The notes under the pieces were generated by a model. That model worked only from the letters and a program-made list of their open reading frames with translations. It did no database searches and had not been told where the DNA came from. A stretch of 64,000 nucleotides of DNA, from positions 62,001 to 126,000 of the forward strand of contig CADACQ010000003.1 in assembly GCA_902786465.1 (NCBI GenBank). Reading direction: 5' to 3'. The translations under genes and the position numbers were made by a program. Source of the stretch: an uncultured Eubacteriales bacterium (GTDB lineage: Bacteria > Bacillota > Clostridia > Christensenellales > CAG-138). Positions 19,469 through 28,107 of the stretch are shown here, piece after piece (the stretch's first letter is position 1; the number at the start of each line of letters is the position of its first letter).

Positions 19469-21163
19469 TTATTTGCCGATGTAACGATCATAGGCGTCCT
19501 GATAGACCTTCTGGATGCCGGCGATGTTGCACTTGCCGTTGAGATCCTTCTGGAAGGTCTCCCACTGGGCATCGCTGACGCCGCCGCCCATGAGCCACTT
19601 GATCAGGTTGGTACGGATGTAGTCGTTCAGGTTGGTCTCATAGTTGGCCAGGGTGTTCAGCTCGTCCAGGGTGAACTGCAGGTTGGAATAGCAGGGCTTC
19701 ACGTTGGCGGGCATGAAGGGGGTGGCATGGGCGGTGAGCCGCTCCAGACGGAGCTTGGCGCGGGGCTCCATGTTGACCACGTTGTTCCAGGCGTAGTCGC
19801 TCAGGTAAATGATGCCCAGCGGGGCGTTCTGGAGCCGCAGCTCGTCGGAGGTGACGCCTTCGGGCAGGGGCTTTTGCACCAGCATGCCCTTCTCATCCAG
19901 CTGCTCCTCATAGACGATGCCGATGGGGCCGTAGTTGATCTGCGCGGAGATGAGGGGATCGTAGTACCGATCGAAGTAGGCCAGCAGCACTTCCACGTTG
20001 GGGCAGTCGGCGAAGATGATGACTTCGCCCGCGCCTACCTCAGGGTTGTTGGAGATGCACAGGGTCTGATCGCCGTGAGGCCCGATGATGGGGTTGCAGA
20101 CGATGTAGTTCTCGGGATTGGAGACGACGGTCTCGCTCTCCCACCAGTAGAAGGCGCCGTAGGTCTCCAGGCCCTTGCCGTTGGCCAGGAAGTTATCCTG
20201 GGACAGCTCGAAGGATACCTTGTCGATCAGGTTCTCGCTGACCCAGCCCGCCAGGAAGTTGGTGGCCTCCTTGAAGCGCTCGTCTAGCACGGTGTAGGTG
20301 ACCTTGCCGTCCACGATGACCCGGTGCTCCAGGTTGTCGTTGAGGCCGAACATGCCGTACAGGTCGCACTGATTGCCCTGCCAGTTGTTGTACACGAAGC
20401 TCAGGGGGCGCTCGTCGTCAGTCTTGCCGTTGCCGTTCATGTCGTTGTCGCGGAAGTAGCGGAGCATAGCCTCCATCTGATCCGCCTTCAGGTTCAGACC
20501 GTCCTTGAGATCGTCCGCGGTGACGCCCGTCACGGCGCCGGCTTCGATGGCGGCCTTGGCCCAGTTCTTGTTCAGGAACAGGATGTTGGGGTTCTGCAGC
20601 AGGCCCATCTCCTCAATGCGGGGCAGGGAGTAGATCTTGCCGTCTTCCACGTTGATGAGCTGGTTCTTGATGTCGGGGCGCTCCTCCAGGATCTTGGAGA
20701 AGTTGGGCATGTACTCCAGATAGTCGCTGATGGGCAGCAGCACCTTGCGCTTGGCGTACTTGATGATCTCGCCGGCGCCCATGCCTGCATGGTAGATGGC
20801 GTCGGGCCGATTGTCGGCGTTACCGAAGATCAGGTTCTTCTGCTGGGAATACACGGACTCGGACACGTTCTCCCAGGACACGAACACGTTGGTGCTCTCA
20901 AACAGGTCCTGCATGATCTTCATGTCGTTGTAGTCCAGGGCGGACGCGTTCTTGGAAGAGTAGATGCTGAAGGACAGCTCCTTGGCGCCCTTCTCGTTGA
21001 GGATGGGAGCCTTGGTATCCTGCCACTGGAAGCCGTATTCCTCCACCAGCTTGTCCACGCCGGCGCTCTCCTGCTTGGTCGCGGCCTTCTTGTCGCCGCC
21101 GCCGCAGGCTGCAGCCGTGAGGATCATCAGGGCCGCAAGGATCAAAACCAACAGTTTCTTCAT
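19469..21163 (-). CDS. Sugar ABC transporter substrate-binding lipoprotein
   Basis: A 564-residue extracellular solute-binding protein with a lipoprotein signal (lipobox TAAAC, Cys near residue 20). It resembles the LplA/YtcQ group that works with LplB/LplC permeases. Length and the WQ-rich hinge regions fit binding proteins for oligo- or polysaccharide fragments. AGGAGGAAAGCAAAC precedes the start. It lies directly upstream of the two permease genes' products in function and between them and the lipoprotein gene in the operon. The ligand is inferred to be a fructo-oligosaccharide from the neighbours. Confidence 0.9.
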   Translation of the reverse strand: MKKLLVLILAALMILTAAACGGGDKKAATKQESAGVDKLVEEYGFQWQDTKAPILNEKGAKELSFSIYSSKNASALDYNDMKIMQDLFESTNVFVSWENVSESVYSQQKNLIFGNADNRPDAIYHAGMGAGEIIKYAKRKVLLPISDYLEYMPNFSKILEERPDIKNQLINVEDGKIYSLPRIEEMGLLQNPNILFLNKNWAKAAIEAGAVTGVTADDLKDGLNLKADQMEAMLRYFRDNDMNGNGKTDDERPLSFVYNNWQGNQCDLYGMFGLNDNLEHRVIVDGKVTYTVLDERFKEATNFLAGWVSENLIDKVSFELSQDNFLANGKGLETYGAFYWWESETVVSNPENYIVCNPIIGPHGDQTLCISNNPEVGAGEVIIFADCPNVEVLLAYFDRYYDPLISAQINYGPIGIVYEEQLDEKGMLVQKPLPEGVTSDELRLQNAPLGIIYLSDYAWNNVVNMEPRAKLRLERLTAHATPFMPANVKPCYSNLQFTLDELNTLANYETNLNDYIRTNLIKWLMGGGVSDAQWETFQKDLNGKCNIAGIQKVYQDAYDRYIGK

Positions 21164-21197
21164 GTTTGCTTTCCTCCTGATATGCTTGTTATTGTTA

Positions 21198-22106
21198 TCA
21201 ACCCTTCAGGGAGCCGATCATGACGCCCTGAGCAAAGTACTTCTGAACGAAGGGGTACAGCATCAGCACGGGCACGCTGGAAACGATAACGGACACGTAC
21301 TTGAGCTGGTTGGCCAGCCGATACTGCTGCAGGATGGTCTCGCCGCTGCCGCCCACGGTGCTCTCGGAGGCGATGAGGATCTCCTTAAGGACCAGCTGCA
21401 GGGGGTAGAGGTTCTCGTTCTGCAGGAAGATCATGGCGTTGAAGTAGCTGTTCCACTGACCCACCGCATAGTAGAGGGCCATGACCGCGATGATGGCTTT
21501 CGAGAGCGGCAGCACCACTTCGCCGAAGATGCGGAAGGAGCCCGCGCCGTCGATGGTGGCCGCCTCGATCAGGGTGTCCGGGATGCTGGACTGGAAGAAG
21601 GTCTTGGTCATGAACAGGTTCCAGACCGACAGGATCGCAGGCAGCACGATGGCCCAGATGGTGTTCACCAGCTTCAGGCTGCTCATGACGTTATAGAACG
21701 GGATGAGGCCGCCGCCGAAGAACATGGGGATGATGAAGTAGATCATGAACGCCTTCTGGCCCGGCAGCGTCTTGCGGCTCAGGGCCCAGCCGGCGGGCAC
21801 GGTGACGATGATGGACAGGATCACGGTGAGGATCGTGTAGAAGATGGTGTTGCGGTAGCCCAGCCACACGTCCTTGCGCTCCATGATCTTGGCGAAGCCC
21901 TCCATGGTGATGCGCACCGGGTAGAGCACCACGTCGCCGGCCAGCACCGCGTCCGGATCGGAGATGGCGGCGATGACGATGAAGTACAGCGGGTAGAGCA
22001 CGATCAGGGCAAGGATGGCCAGGAAGATAGCGTTGATCGTATAGAAGATCTTATCGCCCGTGGTATCCCGCAGGGCCATTTTTTGCACTTGTTGTTTCTT
22101 TTCCAT
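21198..22106 (-). CDS. Sugar ABC transporter permease (LplC/YtcP type)
   Basis: A 302-residue permease with six hydrophobic segments. It carries the EAA loop EAATIDGAGSFRIFGEVVLP, which contacts the ATPase. The C-terminal QKYFAQGVMIGSLKG is typical of the LplC/YtcP group. AGGAGGGGAACAAA precedes the ATG. It pairs with the frameshifted permease 13 bp upstream. Confidence 0.92.
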   Translation of the reverse strand: MEKKQQVQKMALRDTTGDKIFYTINAIFLAILALIVLYPLYFIVIAAISDPDAVLAGDVVLYPVRITMEGFAKIMERKDVWLGYRNTIFYTILTVILSIIVTVPAGWALSRKTLPGQKAFMIYFIIPMFFGGGLIPFYNVMSSLKLVNTIWAIVLPAILSVWNLFMTKTFFQSSIPDTLIEAATIDGAGSFRIFGEVVLPLSKAIIAVMALYYAVGQWNSYFNAMIFLQNENLYPLQLVLKEILIASESTVGGSGETILQQYRLANQLKYVSVIVSSVPVLMLYPFVQKYFAQGVMIGSLKG

Positions 22107-22119
22107 TTTGTTCCCCTCC

Positions 22120-23050
22120 TTACCACAGCGAGTTCTCGGAGAACTTCTTGCTGGTCGTGTTGGCGATGATCAACAACACCACGTTGATGATGGAATTGAA
22201 CAGGCCGATGGCCGTGGCGTAAGCCTGATCCGGCACGCCGGTCAAACCGCGCTTATACACATAGGTGGAGATCAGCTCGGAAACCGCCAGGTTGCCGTCG
22301 GTCTGCATCAGCAGGGCCTTCTCGTAGCCGACGCCCATGAGGCCGCCGATGGACATGATGAGCATGACGGAGACCATGGGCATGATGGCGGGCAGATCCA
22401 CGTGGATGACCCGCTGGAACCGGGTGGCGCCGTCCAGGATGGCCGCCTCATGCTGCTGCGGGTCCACGTTGGAGAGGGCCGCGATGTAGATGATGGCGCT
22501 CCAGCCGAAGTCCTGCCAGTTGCTGGACAGGATGTACATGGGTCTAAAGGCGCTGCTCTCCAGGAAGTAGGAGTACCGCTCTCCGCCGAAGTGGGCCGCG
22601 ATGTTGTTGACGAGGCCGTAGCGGCCGAAGAACAGGGTCAGCATACCGACCAAGACCACCAGGGAGATGAAGTGGGGTCCGTTGAAGATGGTCTGCAGGA
22701 CCTTGGCGGTCTTCCGGCCCTTCATGGCGTTGAGCATGAGGGAGACGATGATGGGCAGCGGGAAGCCGATGACGAAGCCGATGATGCAGATGAGGAAGGT
22801 GTTCTTCATCAGGGGCCAGAACTGGGGATCGGAGAAGAACCGCTCGAAGTTCTATGAAGTCCTGGAAGGCGATCAAGACGCCGTAGATAGGCAGATAGTT
22901 GAACAGGAACACCACGACGACCGCGGGCAGGATCATGAGCAGATAGGGAGAGTTGTCCTTGAAGTAGCGGATCCGCTTCTCCTTGGTCATCCTCTTCTTC
23001 GGCGCCCGCACTTTGGCCGGGGCAGCCGGCTTGGCAGCTTTTGTTTCCAT
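22120..23050 (-). pseudogene. Sugar ABC transporter permease (LplB/YteP type), frameshifted
   Basis: The N-terminal frame starts at the ATG at 23048-23050, after AAGGAGGCATCC, and encodes a Lys/Ala-rich leader and the first transmembrane helix (LLMILPAVVVVFLFNYLPIY) up to IAFQDF. Near 22850 the frame changes to NFERFFSDPQFWPLMKNTF and continues through five helices and the EAA loop (EAAILDGATRFQRVIHVDLP). The stretch normally linking these parts, about 15 residues ending in a GxxNF motif, is missing, so a deletion of around 45-50 nt is likely. If real, the importer would lack one permease half and be inactive. Confidence 0.82.
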
Positions 23051-23060
23051 GGATGCCTCC

Positions 23061-24215
23061 TTAGAAATCATACCGCTTGCAGACGGGAGCGTCCTTGGCG
23101 GCGGACTCGGCGTCGTACCAGATGAGGTTGTTGCCGCTCTCGCGATCGAAGAGCTGGATCAGAGAGGGACGGGTGGTGAAGTTGATGGTCTTGCCCATGG
23201 ACACGTCGGCGGTGAGGTCCACGGTGGGGATCAGCATGACCACTTCGTCGTCGCCGCTGCGGGCATGGATGTTGTACTCGCTGCCCATCATCTCGCTGAC
23301 CTCGATCTTGGCGGTGAGCTCGCCCTCGCCCACGGTCACGTGCTGGGGCCGGATGCCGGCCACGATCTCGCAGGGCTGGACGTTGTTCTGCGCAAGGGCC
23401 TTCTGCTGGAAGTCATCCAGAAGGAACTTGACCCCGCGGATCTGGGCGTAGTACTTGCCGTTCTCCAGCAGGACCTGGCAGTGATCGAAGAAGTTCATGA
23501 CGGGCATGCCGATGAAGCCGGCCACGAACAGGTTCACGGGCTTGTTGAACACTTCCTGGGGGGTGCCGATCTGGTTCACGTAGCCGTCCTTCATGATGAC
23601 GATGCGATCGCCCAAGGTCATGGCCTCGGTCTGGTCATGGGTCACGTACATGAAGGTGGTGTTGATGCGGGAACGGAGCTTGATGATCTCAGCGCGCATC
23701 TGGTTGCGGAGCTTGGCGTCCAGGTTGGAGAGAGGCTCGTCCATAAGGAACACCTTGGGGTCACGGACCATGGCGCGGCCGATGGCCACACGCTGACGCT
23801 GGCCGCCGGACAGAGCCTTGGGCTTGCGCTTGAGGTACTGGGTGATGTCCAGGATCTCCGCCACTTCACGAACCTTCTTGTCGATGACGTCCTTGGGCTC
23901 CTTGCGGAGCTTCAGAGCGAAGGCCAGATTGTCATACACGGTCTTGTGGGGATACAGAGCGTAGTTTTGGAATACCATGGCGATATCCCTGTCTTTGGGG
24001 GGGACGTCGTTGACCAGCTTGCCGTCGATGTACAGCTCGCCGTCAGAGATTTCCTCGAGGCCCGCCACCATTCTGAGCGTGGTGGACTTGCCGCAGCCGG
24101 AGGGCCCTACCAGAACGATGAATTCCTTGTCCTTGATCTCCAGGTTCACATCATGTACTGCAGTAACTTTGTTGTCGTAGACCTTTTTCAGTCCCTTCAA
24201 AACGACTTCAGACAT
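23061..24215 (-). CDS. Sugar ABC transporter ATPase (MsmK/UgpC type)
   Basis: A 384-residue ATPase. Walker A is GPSGCGKST (37-45), the signature LSGGQ is 135-139, Walker B is VFLMDEP (155-161), and the switch His is in YVTHD. The last 130 residues form the regulatory TOBE-like domain typical of CUT1 sugar importers. In many Firmicutes one MsmK serves several importers, but here the gene is first in the fructan operon, so it has at least this system as partner. A near-consensus promoter lies upstream. Confidence 0.95.
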   Translation of the reverse strand: MSEVVLKGLKKVYDNKVTAVHDVNLEIKDKEFIVLVGPSGCGKSTTLRMVAGLEEISDGELYIDGKLVNDVPPKDRDIAMVFQNYALYPHKTVYDNLAFALKLRKEPKDVIDKKVREVAEILDITQYLKRKPKALSGGQRQRVAIGRAMVRDPKVFLMDEPLSNLDAKLRNQMRAEIIKLRSRINTTFMYVTHDQTEAMTLGDRIVIMKDGYVNQIGTPQEVFNKPVNLFVAGFIGMPVMNFFDHCQVLLENGKYYAQIRGVKFLLDDFQQKALAQNNVQPCEIVAGIRPQHVTVGEGELTAKIEVSEMMGSEYNIHARSGDDEVVMLIPTVDLTADVSMGKTINFTTRPSLIQLFDRESGNNLIWYDAESAAKDAPVCKRYDF

Positions 24216-24302
24216 CCTACCGTTTCCTCCTTCTGGTTCCTTTCTGTATGTGGTTTATAAAATACGAATGAAGTAAAAATGAGCCTACTCCATCTATTTC
24301 GC

Positions 24303-24331
24303 ATTATACGCAAACTGTTACATATTGTCAA
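24303..24331 (-). promoter_or_regulatory. Consensus promoter of the ABC/fructan operon
   Basis: On the minus strand a perfect -35 box TTGACA (24326-24331) and a perfect -10 box TATAAT (24303-24308) are 17 bp apart. Such a strong promoter implies tight repression, probably by the divergent LacI protein. Confidence 0.85.
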
Positions 24332-24350
24332 CAAAAATGTAAATTTATTT

Positions 24351-24363
24351 TTACATTATGTAA
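24351..24363. promoter_or_regulatory. Possible operator palindrome
   Basis: TTACATTATGTAA is a perfect inverted repeat just upstream of the operon promoter. TTACAT and ATGTAA half-sites also occur at 24318 and 24336, and another TTACAT at 24414. It may bind the adjacent LacI regulator, although classic LacI operators are CG-centred. Confidence 0.4.
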
Positions 24364-24429
24364 CCATTTTTGCTATGAGACAGAATGTGTCGTCCTGCCG
24401 GTTTCGTATCGGTTTACATTTTGCACATC

Positions 24430-24458
24430 TTGCTTTTTCATGGCCCGCATGCTATAAT
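24430..24458 (+). promoter_or_regulatory. Promoter of the LacI regulator
   Basis: TTGCTT (24430-24435) and TATAAT (24453-24458) are 17 bp apart, about 38 bp before the LacI start. Confidence 0.75.
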
Positions 24459-24495
24459 AAATACTGCATACAGCCCAGAGAAAGGAGAGCCGTTC

Positions 24496-25527
24496 ATGGC
24501 GCTCAAACGAGTCACCATTCAGGACATTGCCGACGCCTGCGGTCTCAGCCGGAACACGGTCTCCAAGGTCTTCAACAACCGGGGCGCCGTGCCGGAGGCC
24601 ACCCGCAAAACGGTCATCCAGACGGCACAGGAGCTGGGGTATTACCAACTGCCCGAGGAGACCGGGTATGCACCTGAAATCTCCCAGAACAAGAACATCG
24701 CCCTGCTCACCCAGCATAAGCTGCTGAGCCATAACTTCGGCGCGTTCTTTATCACCAGCTTCACGGATCAGGTCTGCCGCGCCGGCTGCACGCTAAAGAT
24801 GTTTGAGATCTCCCCGCAGGAAATTGAAGACAAAAAACTGCCGCCTCATCTCTCTTTAAAAGAAACGGCCGGCTTTCTTTGCATCGAGCTGTTCAGCAAA
24901 CCCTATCAGGAAATGCTTTGTTCCTTAGGCATCCCCTGCGCCTTTGTAGACGGATATGCCCGGACCAGCAAGGCCTTGATGGAGTGTGATTTCATTTCCA
25001 TGGAAAACTACGCCGCCACCCTCTGCCTGGTAGAACGGCTCATCGCCGCTGGGGCAAAGCGGATCGGTTTCGTGGGGGATAAGGAACACTGCAACAGCTT
25101 TTATGAGCGCTGGACCGCCTATTCCGCAGCCCTGGCCGATGCGGAGCTGACGCTGGACAGGTCCCTTTGCATCCTGGAGGAGGACAGCGAAAACTACGGG
25201 GATGTGGACTGGCTCCTCTCCCGCCTGACGGCCATGCCCACCGTTCCAGACGCCTTCGTCTGCGCCAACGATTACTTGGCCATCCATATCATGGCTGCCC
25301 TGAAGCGGATGGGCATGCGCATCCCCCAGGATGTGATGGTGACCGGCTTCGACGGGTCCCCCGAAGCATCCATGGCGGAGCCCACGCTCACCACCGCCAC
25401 CATCCCAAGCACCGACATCGGCCGTCTGTCCGCCATGCTGCTCATCGACCGCATCCGGCACCCGGAACACCCCTGCCGCTGGATCAGCGTCAAGTCCACC
25501 CCCGTCTGGGGCGGCAGCACACGGTAG
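24496..25527 (+). CDS. LacI-family transcriptional regulator
   Basis: A 343-residue LacI/GalR regulator. The HTH covers TIQDIADACGLSRNTVSKVF (about 7-26), with the hinge after it and a periplasmic-binding-like sensor domain (VCANDYLAIHIMAALKRMGM and VTGFDGS). A longer frame reaches back to 24385, but the ATG at 24496 has AAAGGAGAG upstream and begins MALKRVTIQD, the normal family start. It is divergent from the fructan/ABC operon and probably represses it until a sugar binds. Confidence 0.92.
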   Translation: MALKRVTIQDIADACGLSRNTVSKVFNNRGAVPEATRKTVIQTAQELGYYQLPEETGYAPEISQNKNIALLTQHKLLSHNFGAFFITSFTDQVCRAGCTLKMFEISPQEIEDKKLPPHLSLKETAGFLCIELFSKPYQEMLCSLGIPCAFVDGYARTSKALMECDFISMENYAATLCLVERLIAAGAKRIGFVGDKEHCNSFYERWTAYSAALADAELTLDRSLCILEEDSENYGDVDWLLSRLTAMPTVPDAFVCANDYLAIHIMAALKRMGMRIPQDVMVTGFDGSPEASMAEPTLTTATIPSTDIGRLSAMLLIDRIRHPEHPCRWISVKSTPVWGGSTR

Positions 25528-25549
25528 AATACTACGAAGCAAGACAAAT

Positions 25550-25579
25550 CAGGAAGCTTTGAACCGCCTCCTGTTTTTT
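25550..25579 (+). terminator. Terminator of the LacI gene
   Basis: CAGGAAGC pairs with GCCTCCTG (one mismatch, 8-nt loop), followed by six T. Confidence 0.75.
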
Positions 25580-25655
25580 CATCTCTTCTATATGCCATGC
25601 TGCTCATATGCGAACAGTATCGGCAGGCAAGTCTGTATCGAGGATAAGGATCCTT

Positions 25656-25667
25656 CCCCCGCAACCA
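25656..25667 (+). repeat. tRNA-3'-end-like relic, copy B
   Basis: CCCCCGCAACCA again, with a longer degenerate match upstream (AGGATAAGGATCCTT in place of a T arm). It is followed by ATAG and a terminator similar to the one after copy A. Confidence 0.55.
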
Positions 25668-25670
25668 TAG

Positions 25671-25697
25671 AAAAAAGCCCAGAATTTTGGGCTTTTT
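25671..25697 (+). terminator. Bidirectional intrinsic terminator
   Basis: AAAAAGCCCA and TGGGCTTTTT flank a short AT loop, then CCTTTTCT. The sequence is nearly the same as at 9641-9666. It lies between the plus-strand LacI gene and the 3' end of the minus-strand HxlR gene. Confidence 0.8.
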
Positions 25698-25871
25698 CCT
25701 TTTCTCAGGCATGTGCAAAACGGATGTTCTTGGCAACAATCCGGTTTTGGCTGCATTTTGATTGCGCTAAGCATGCCTTTTTTCTTTGGAAGTTACAGTT
25801 TCCGGATAATAAAATATGACAGAGCCGCCTCGTTTCCGAAGCGACTCAATGAGCATCTTTTATCGGAAACT

Positions 25872-26207
25872 TCAGCATTCTTTTGAAAGCTGTGCCTTGT
25901 AGGCGGCTCCCCAGGATTGCATGGACATAAGGATGGGGCGCATGCTTTCGCCCAGGGGGGAAAGGGCGTATTCCACCCGGGGCGGGACCTCTGGATAGAC
26001 CGTGCGGGTGATGATGCCGTCCGCTTCCATCTGACGTAGAGAATCGGTCAGCACCTTCTGGCTGATGCCCTCCAGGTTCTTGTGGAGTTCGTTGAACCGC
26101 CATGGACGCACCTGCAGATTGCGAAGGATCAGCAGCTTCCATTTGTTGCCGATTAAAGAGACGGTGGTAGCCACCGGGCACTCGGGCAGTTCATCTTTGG
26201 CTTTCAT
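25872..26207 (-). CDS. HxlR-family transcriptional regulator
   Basis: A 111-residue winged-helix regulator of the HxlR/YodB type (CPVATTVSLIGNKWKLLILR, then FNELHKNLEGISQKVLTDSLRQ split by the wing YPEVPPRVEYAL). A longer frame starts at 26333, but the ATG at 26207 follows GGGAGG and gives the normal family length. It keeps the single N-terminal Cys (ECP) used in this family to sense reactive electrophiles or oxidants. It is divergent from the DUF1848-macrodomain-sirtuin genes and is the likely regulator of them. Confidence 0.9.
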   Translation of the reverse strand: MKAKDELPECPVATTVSLIGNKWKLLILRNLQVRPWRFNELHKNLEGISQKVLTDSLRQMEADGIITRTVYPEVPPRVEYALSPLGESMRPILMSMQSWGAAYKAQLSKEC

Positions 26208-26293
26208 AGGGGACCTCCCGTGTTTCTGGATAGCAATATTGTAGGACAGCAGGCGTTTTTTTGCAAGTCGCAGGGTTACAAAAAAGTGCGTAC

Positions 26294-26321
26294 TTGCACA
26301 ATGAGCAGGAACCGATATACT
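26294..26321 (+). promoter_or_regulatory. Promoter and possible HxlR operator
   Basis: TTGCAC (26294-26299) and TATACT (26316-26321) are 16 bp apart. The -35 region overlaps AGTGCGTACTTGCAC, a dyad-like sequence of the kind HxlR proteins bind. This fits repression of the downstream module. Confidence 0.6.
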
Positions 26322-26386
26322 AAAGGCAGGCACACCGAGAGGAATTGATTCGGCGGTCAGACAACAAGAAACGGCGGTGAGGGAGC

Positions 26387-27313
26387 ATGATCATAAACAC
26401 GGGACAGCGGACGGACATCCCGGCGTTCTACGCCGAGTGGTTCGCCAATCGTCTGCGGGAAGGCTTCGTCTGCGTCCGCAACCCCTATAACCCCAGCCAG
26501 GTGAGCCGCTACCGCCTGGACCCAACCGTGGTGGACGTGATCGGCTTCTGCACGAAGGACCCGACCCCCATGTTCCCCTATATGGATTTGCTGAAGAACT
26601 ACGGGCAGTATTGGTTCGTGACCATCACCCCCTATGGACGGGACATGGAGCCCAACGTGCCGGACAAGCATCGGCTGCTGGAAGACTTCAAGCGTCTGTC
26701 GGAGCAGGTGGGCGTGAACGCCATAGGCTGGCGGTACGACCCCATCCTCCTATCGGAACGGTATACGACGGCATATCATCTCAGGGCCTTTGAGACCATG
26801 GCGTCAGCCCTGGAGGGGTACACCCAAACGGCGGTCATCAGCTTCATCGACCTCTATCCCAAGGTCCGGCGCAACTTCCCCGAAGCCCGGGAGGTCAGGG
26901 CGGAGGAGCGGATCCGGCTGGGCAAGGCGCTGATCGAGATTGCTTCCACTCACGGCATGATCGTGAAGCCATGCGCAGAAGGGGACGAGCTTGCTCCCTA
27001 CGGGGCTGACTGTGGCGGCTGCATGCGCCTTGGCGACTACGAGAAGGCCATCGGCAAAAAGCTCAGCGTCCCCAAGCGAAAGGGAACCCGGGCGGGGTGT
27101 GCCTGCTACCTTGCCTGCGATATCGGCGCATATAACACCTGCAAGCACCTGTGCAAATATTGTTACGCCAACGCAGAACCCACCAGGGTTCTGACCCAAA
27201 GCCGTTTGCATGACCCGAGATCGCCGTTTTTGATCGGGAACTACCGGGACGGCGACGTGATCCACGATGTGCCTCAACGGTCATGGATCGATCCCCAGCA
27301 AAAACTGTTTTAG
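26387..27313 (+). CDS. DUF1848 protein with C-terminal Cys cluster
   Basis: A 308-residue protein recognised as DUF1848; its function is not established. The N-terminal two thirds look like an alpha/beta barrel. The C-terminus holds Cys238, Cys240, Cys244, Cys252, Cys256 and Cys259. The last three form CKHLCKYC, the Cx3Cx2C spacing used by radical-SAM enzymes for a [4Fe-4S] cluster, and Cys209/Cys212 add to the cluster-like set. It precedes the macrodomain gene by 11 bp, so it is in the same operon. A redox or radical role in the ADP-ribosylation module is speculation. Confidence 0.75.
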   Translation: MIINTGQRTDIPAFYAEWFANRLREGFVCVRNPYNPSQVSRYRLDPTVVDVIGFCTKDPTPMFPYMDLLKNYGQYWFVTITPYGRDMEPNVPDKHRLLEDFKRLSEQVGVNAIGWRYDPILLSERYTTAYHLRAFETMASALEGYTQTAVISFIDLYPKVRRNFPEAREVRAEERIRLGKALIEIASTHGMIVKPCAEGDELAPYGADCGGCMRLGDYEKAIGKKLSVPKRKGTRAGCACYLACDIGAYNTCKHLCKYCYANAEPTRVLTQSRLHDPRSPFLIGNYRDGDVIHDVPQRSWIDPQQKLF

Positions 27314-27324
27314 GAGGTGATCCC

Positions 27325-28107
27325 ATGAATCAAACGGAACGACGGCAGTATTTGATCCGTGCGTTGCTGGACGAGCAGCCGCAGTATCGGAGAATCACAA
27401 TACCCTCCGACGAAGCGGAACAGAGACAGCTTCTGCGGGGGCTGTTCAACGTCCGTATGCCCGGCAGGATCGGGGACGAATTTCTGCGGATACAGGACGA
27501 ATACCTGCAGGAGGTAACGCGGCAAAAAGGCGTCACCGGGCTCAAAGAGCTGACCCCCATAGAGCCGGGCATCTATCTCTGGCAGGGGGACATCACGACC
27601 CTTGCCTGCGACGCCATCGTCAACGCCGCCAACGCGGGCATGACCGGCTGCTATCAGCCCTGCCACAACTGCATCGACAACTGCATCCATACCTACGCGG
27701 GGGTGCAGCTTCGGAACGTCTGCGCCGAGATCATGGAGAAGCAGGGATATGAGGAGCCCACGGGCAGGGCGAAGATCACGCCTGCCTTCAATCTGCCGAG
27801 CCGCTATGTGATCCATACCGTAGGTCCCATCGTCCAGGGACGGCTGACCAAGCGGCACGAGGAACAGCTGGCATCCTGTTACCGTTCCTGCCTTCAGCTG
27901 GCGGAGGAAAACGGATGCATAAGCATCGCGTTCTGCTGTATTTCCACGGGCGTGTTCGGCTTTCCCCAGGATCGGGCCGCAAAGATCGCGGTGGAGACGG
28001 TCAGGACCTACAGAGCAACCAATCACAGCAGCATCGAGGTGATATTCAATGTCTTCCAGAATCGAGATCACGAACTATACCGGGACTTACTCGGACAACA
28101 TCGATAA
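27325..28107 (+). CDS. Zinc macrodomain, ADP-ribosyl hydrolase-like
   Basis: A 260-residue macrodomain protein. Residues about 85-250 carry the fold: GDITTLACDAIVNAANAGM is the ADP-ribose loop, and GVFGFPQDRAAKIAVETV the phosphate loop. Between them is GCYQPCHNCIDNCIHTYAG, rich in Cys and His, typical of the zinc-containing macrodomains found with class-M sirtuins. The N-terminal 80 residues are a helical extension also seen in that group. AGGAGGTGATCCC precedes the start. It overlaps the sirtuin gene by 59 bp. In the known pairing it removes the ADP-ribose that the sirtuin adds. Confidence 0.88.
   Translation: MNQTERRQYLIRALLDEQPQYRRITIPSDEAEQRQLLRGLFNVRMPGRIGDEFLRIQDEYLQEVTRQKGVTGLKELTPIEPGIYLWQGDITTLACDAIVNAANAGMTGCYQPCHNCIDNCIHTYAGVQLRNVCAEIMEKQGYEEPTGRAKITPAFNLPSRYVIHTVGPIVQGRLTKRHEEQLASCYRSCLQLAEENGCISIAFCCISTGVFGFPQDRAAKIAVETVRTYRATNHSSIEVIFNVFQNRDHELYRDLLGQHR

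Noticed and set aside
25641-25670. A tRNA gene
   Set aside because: Only the last 12-15 bases fit a tRNA; no anticodon arm, D arm or 5' acceptor strand is present at any of the four copies.
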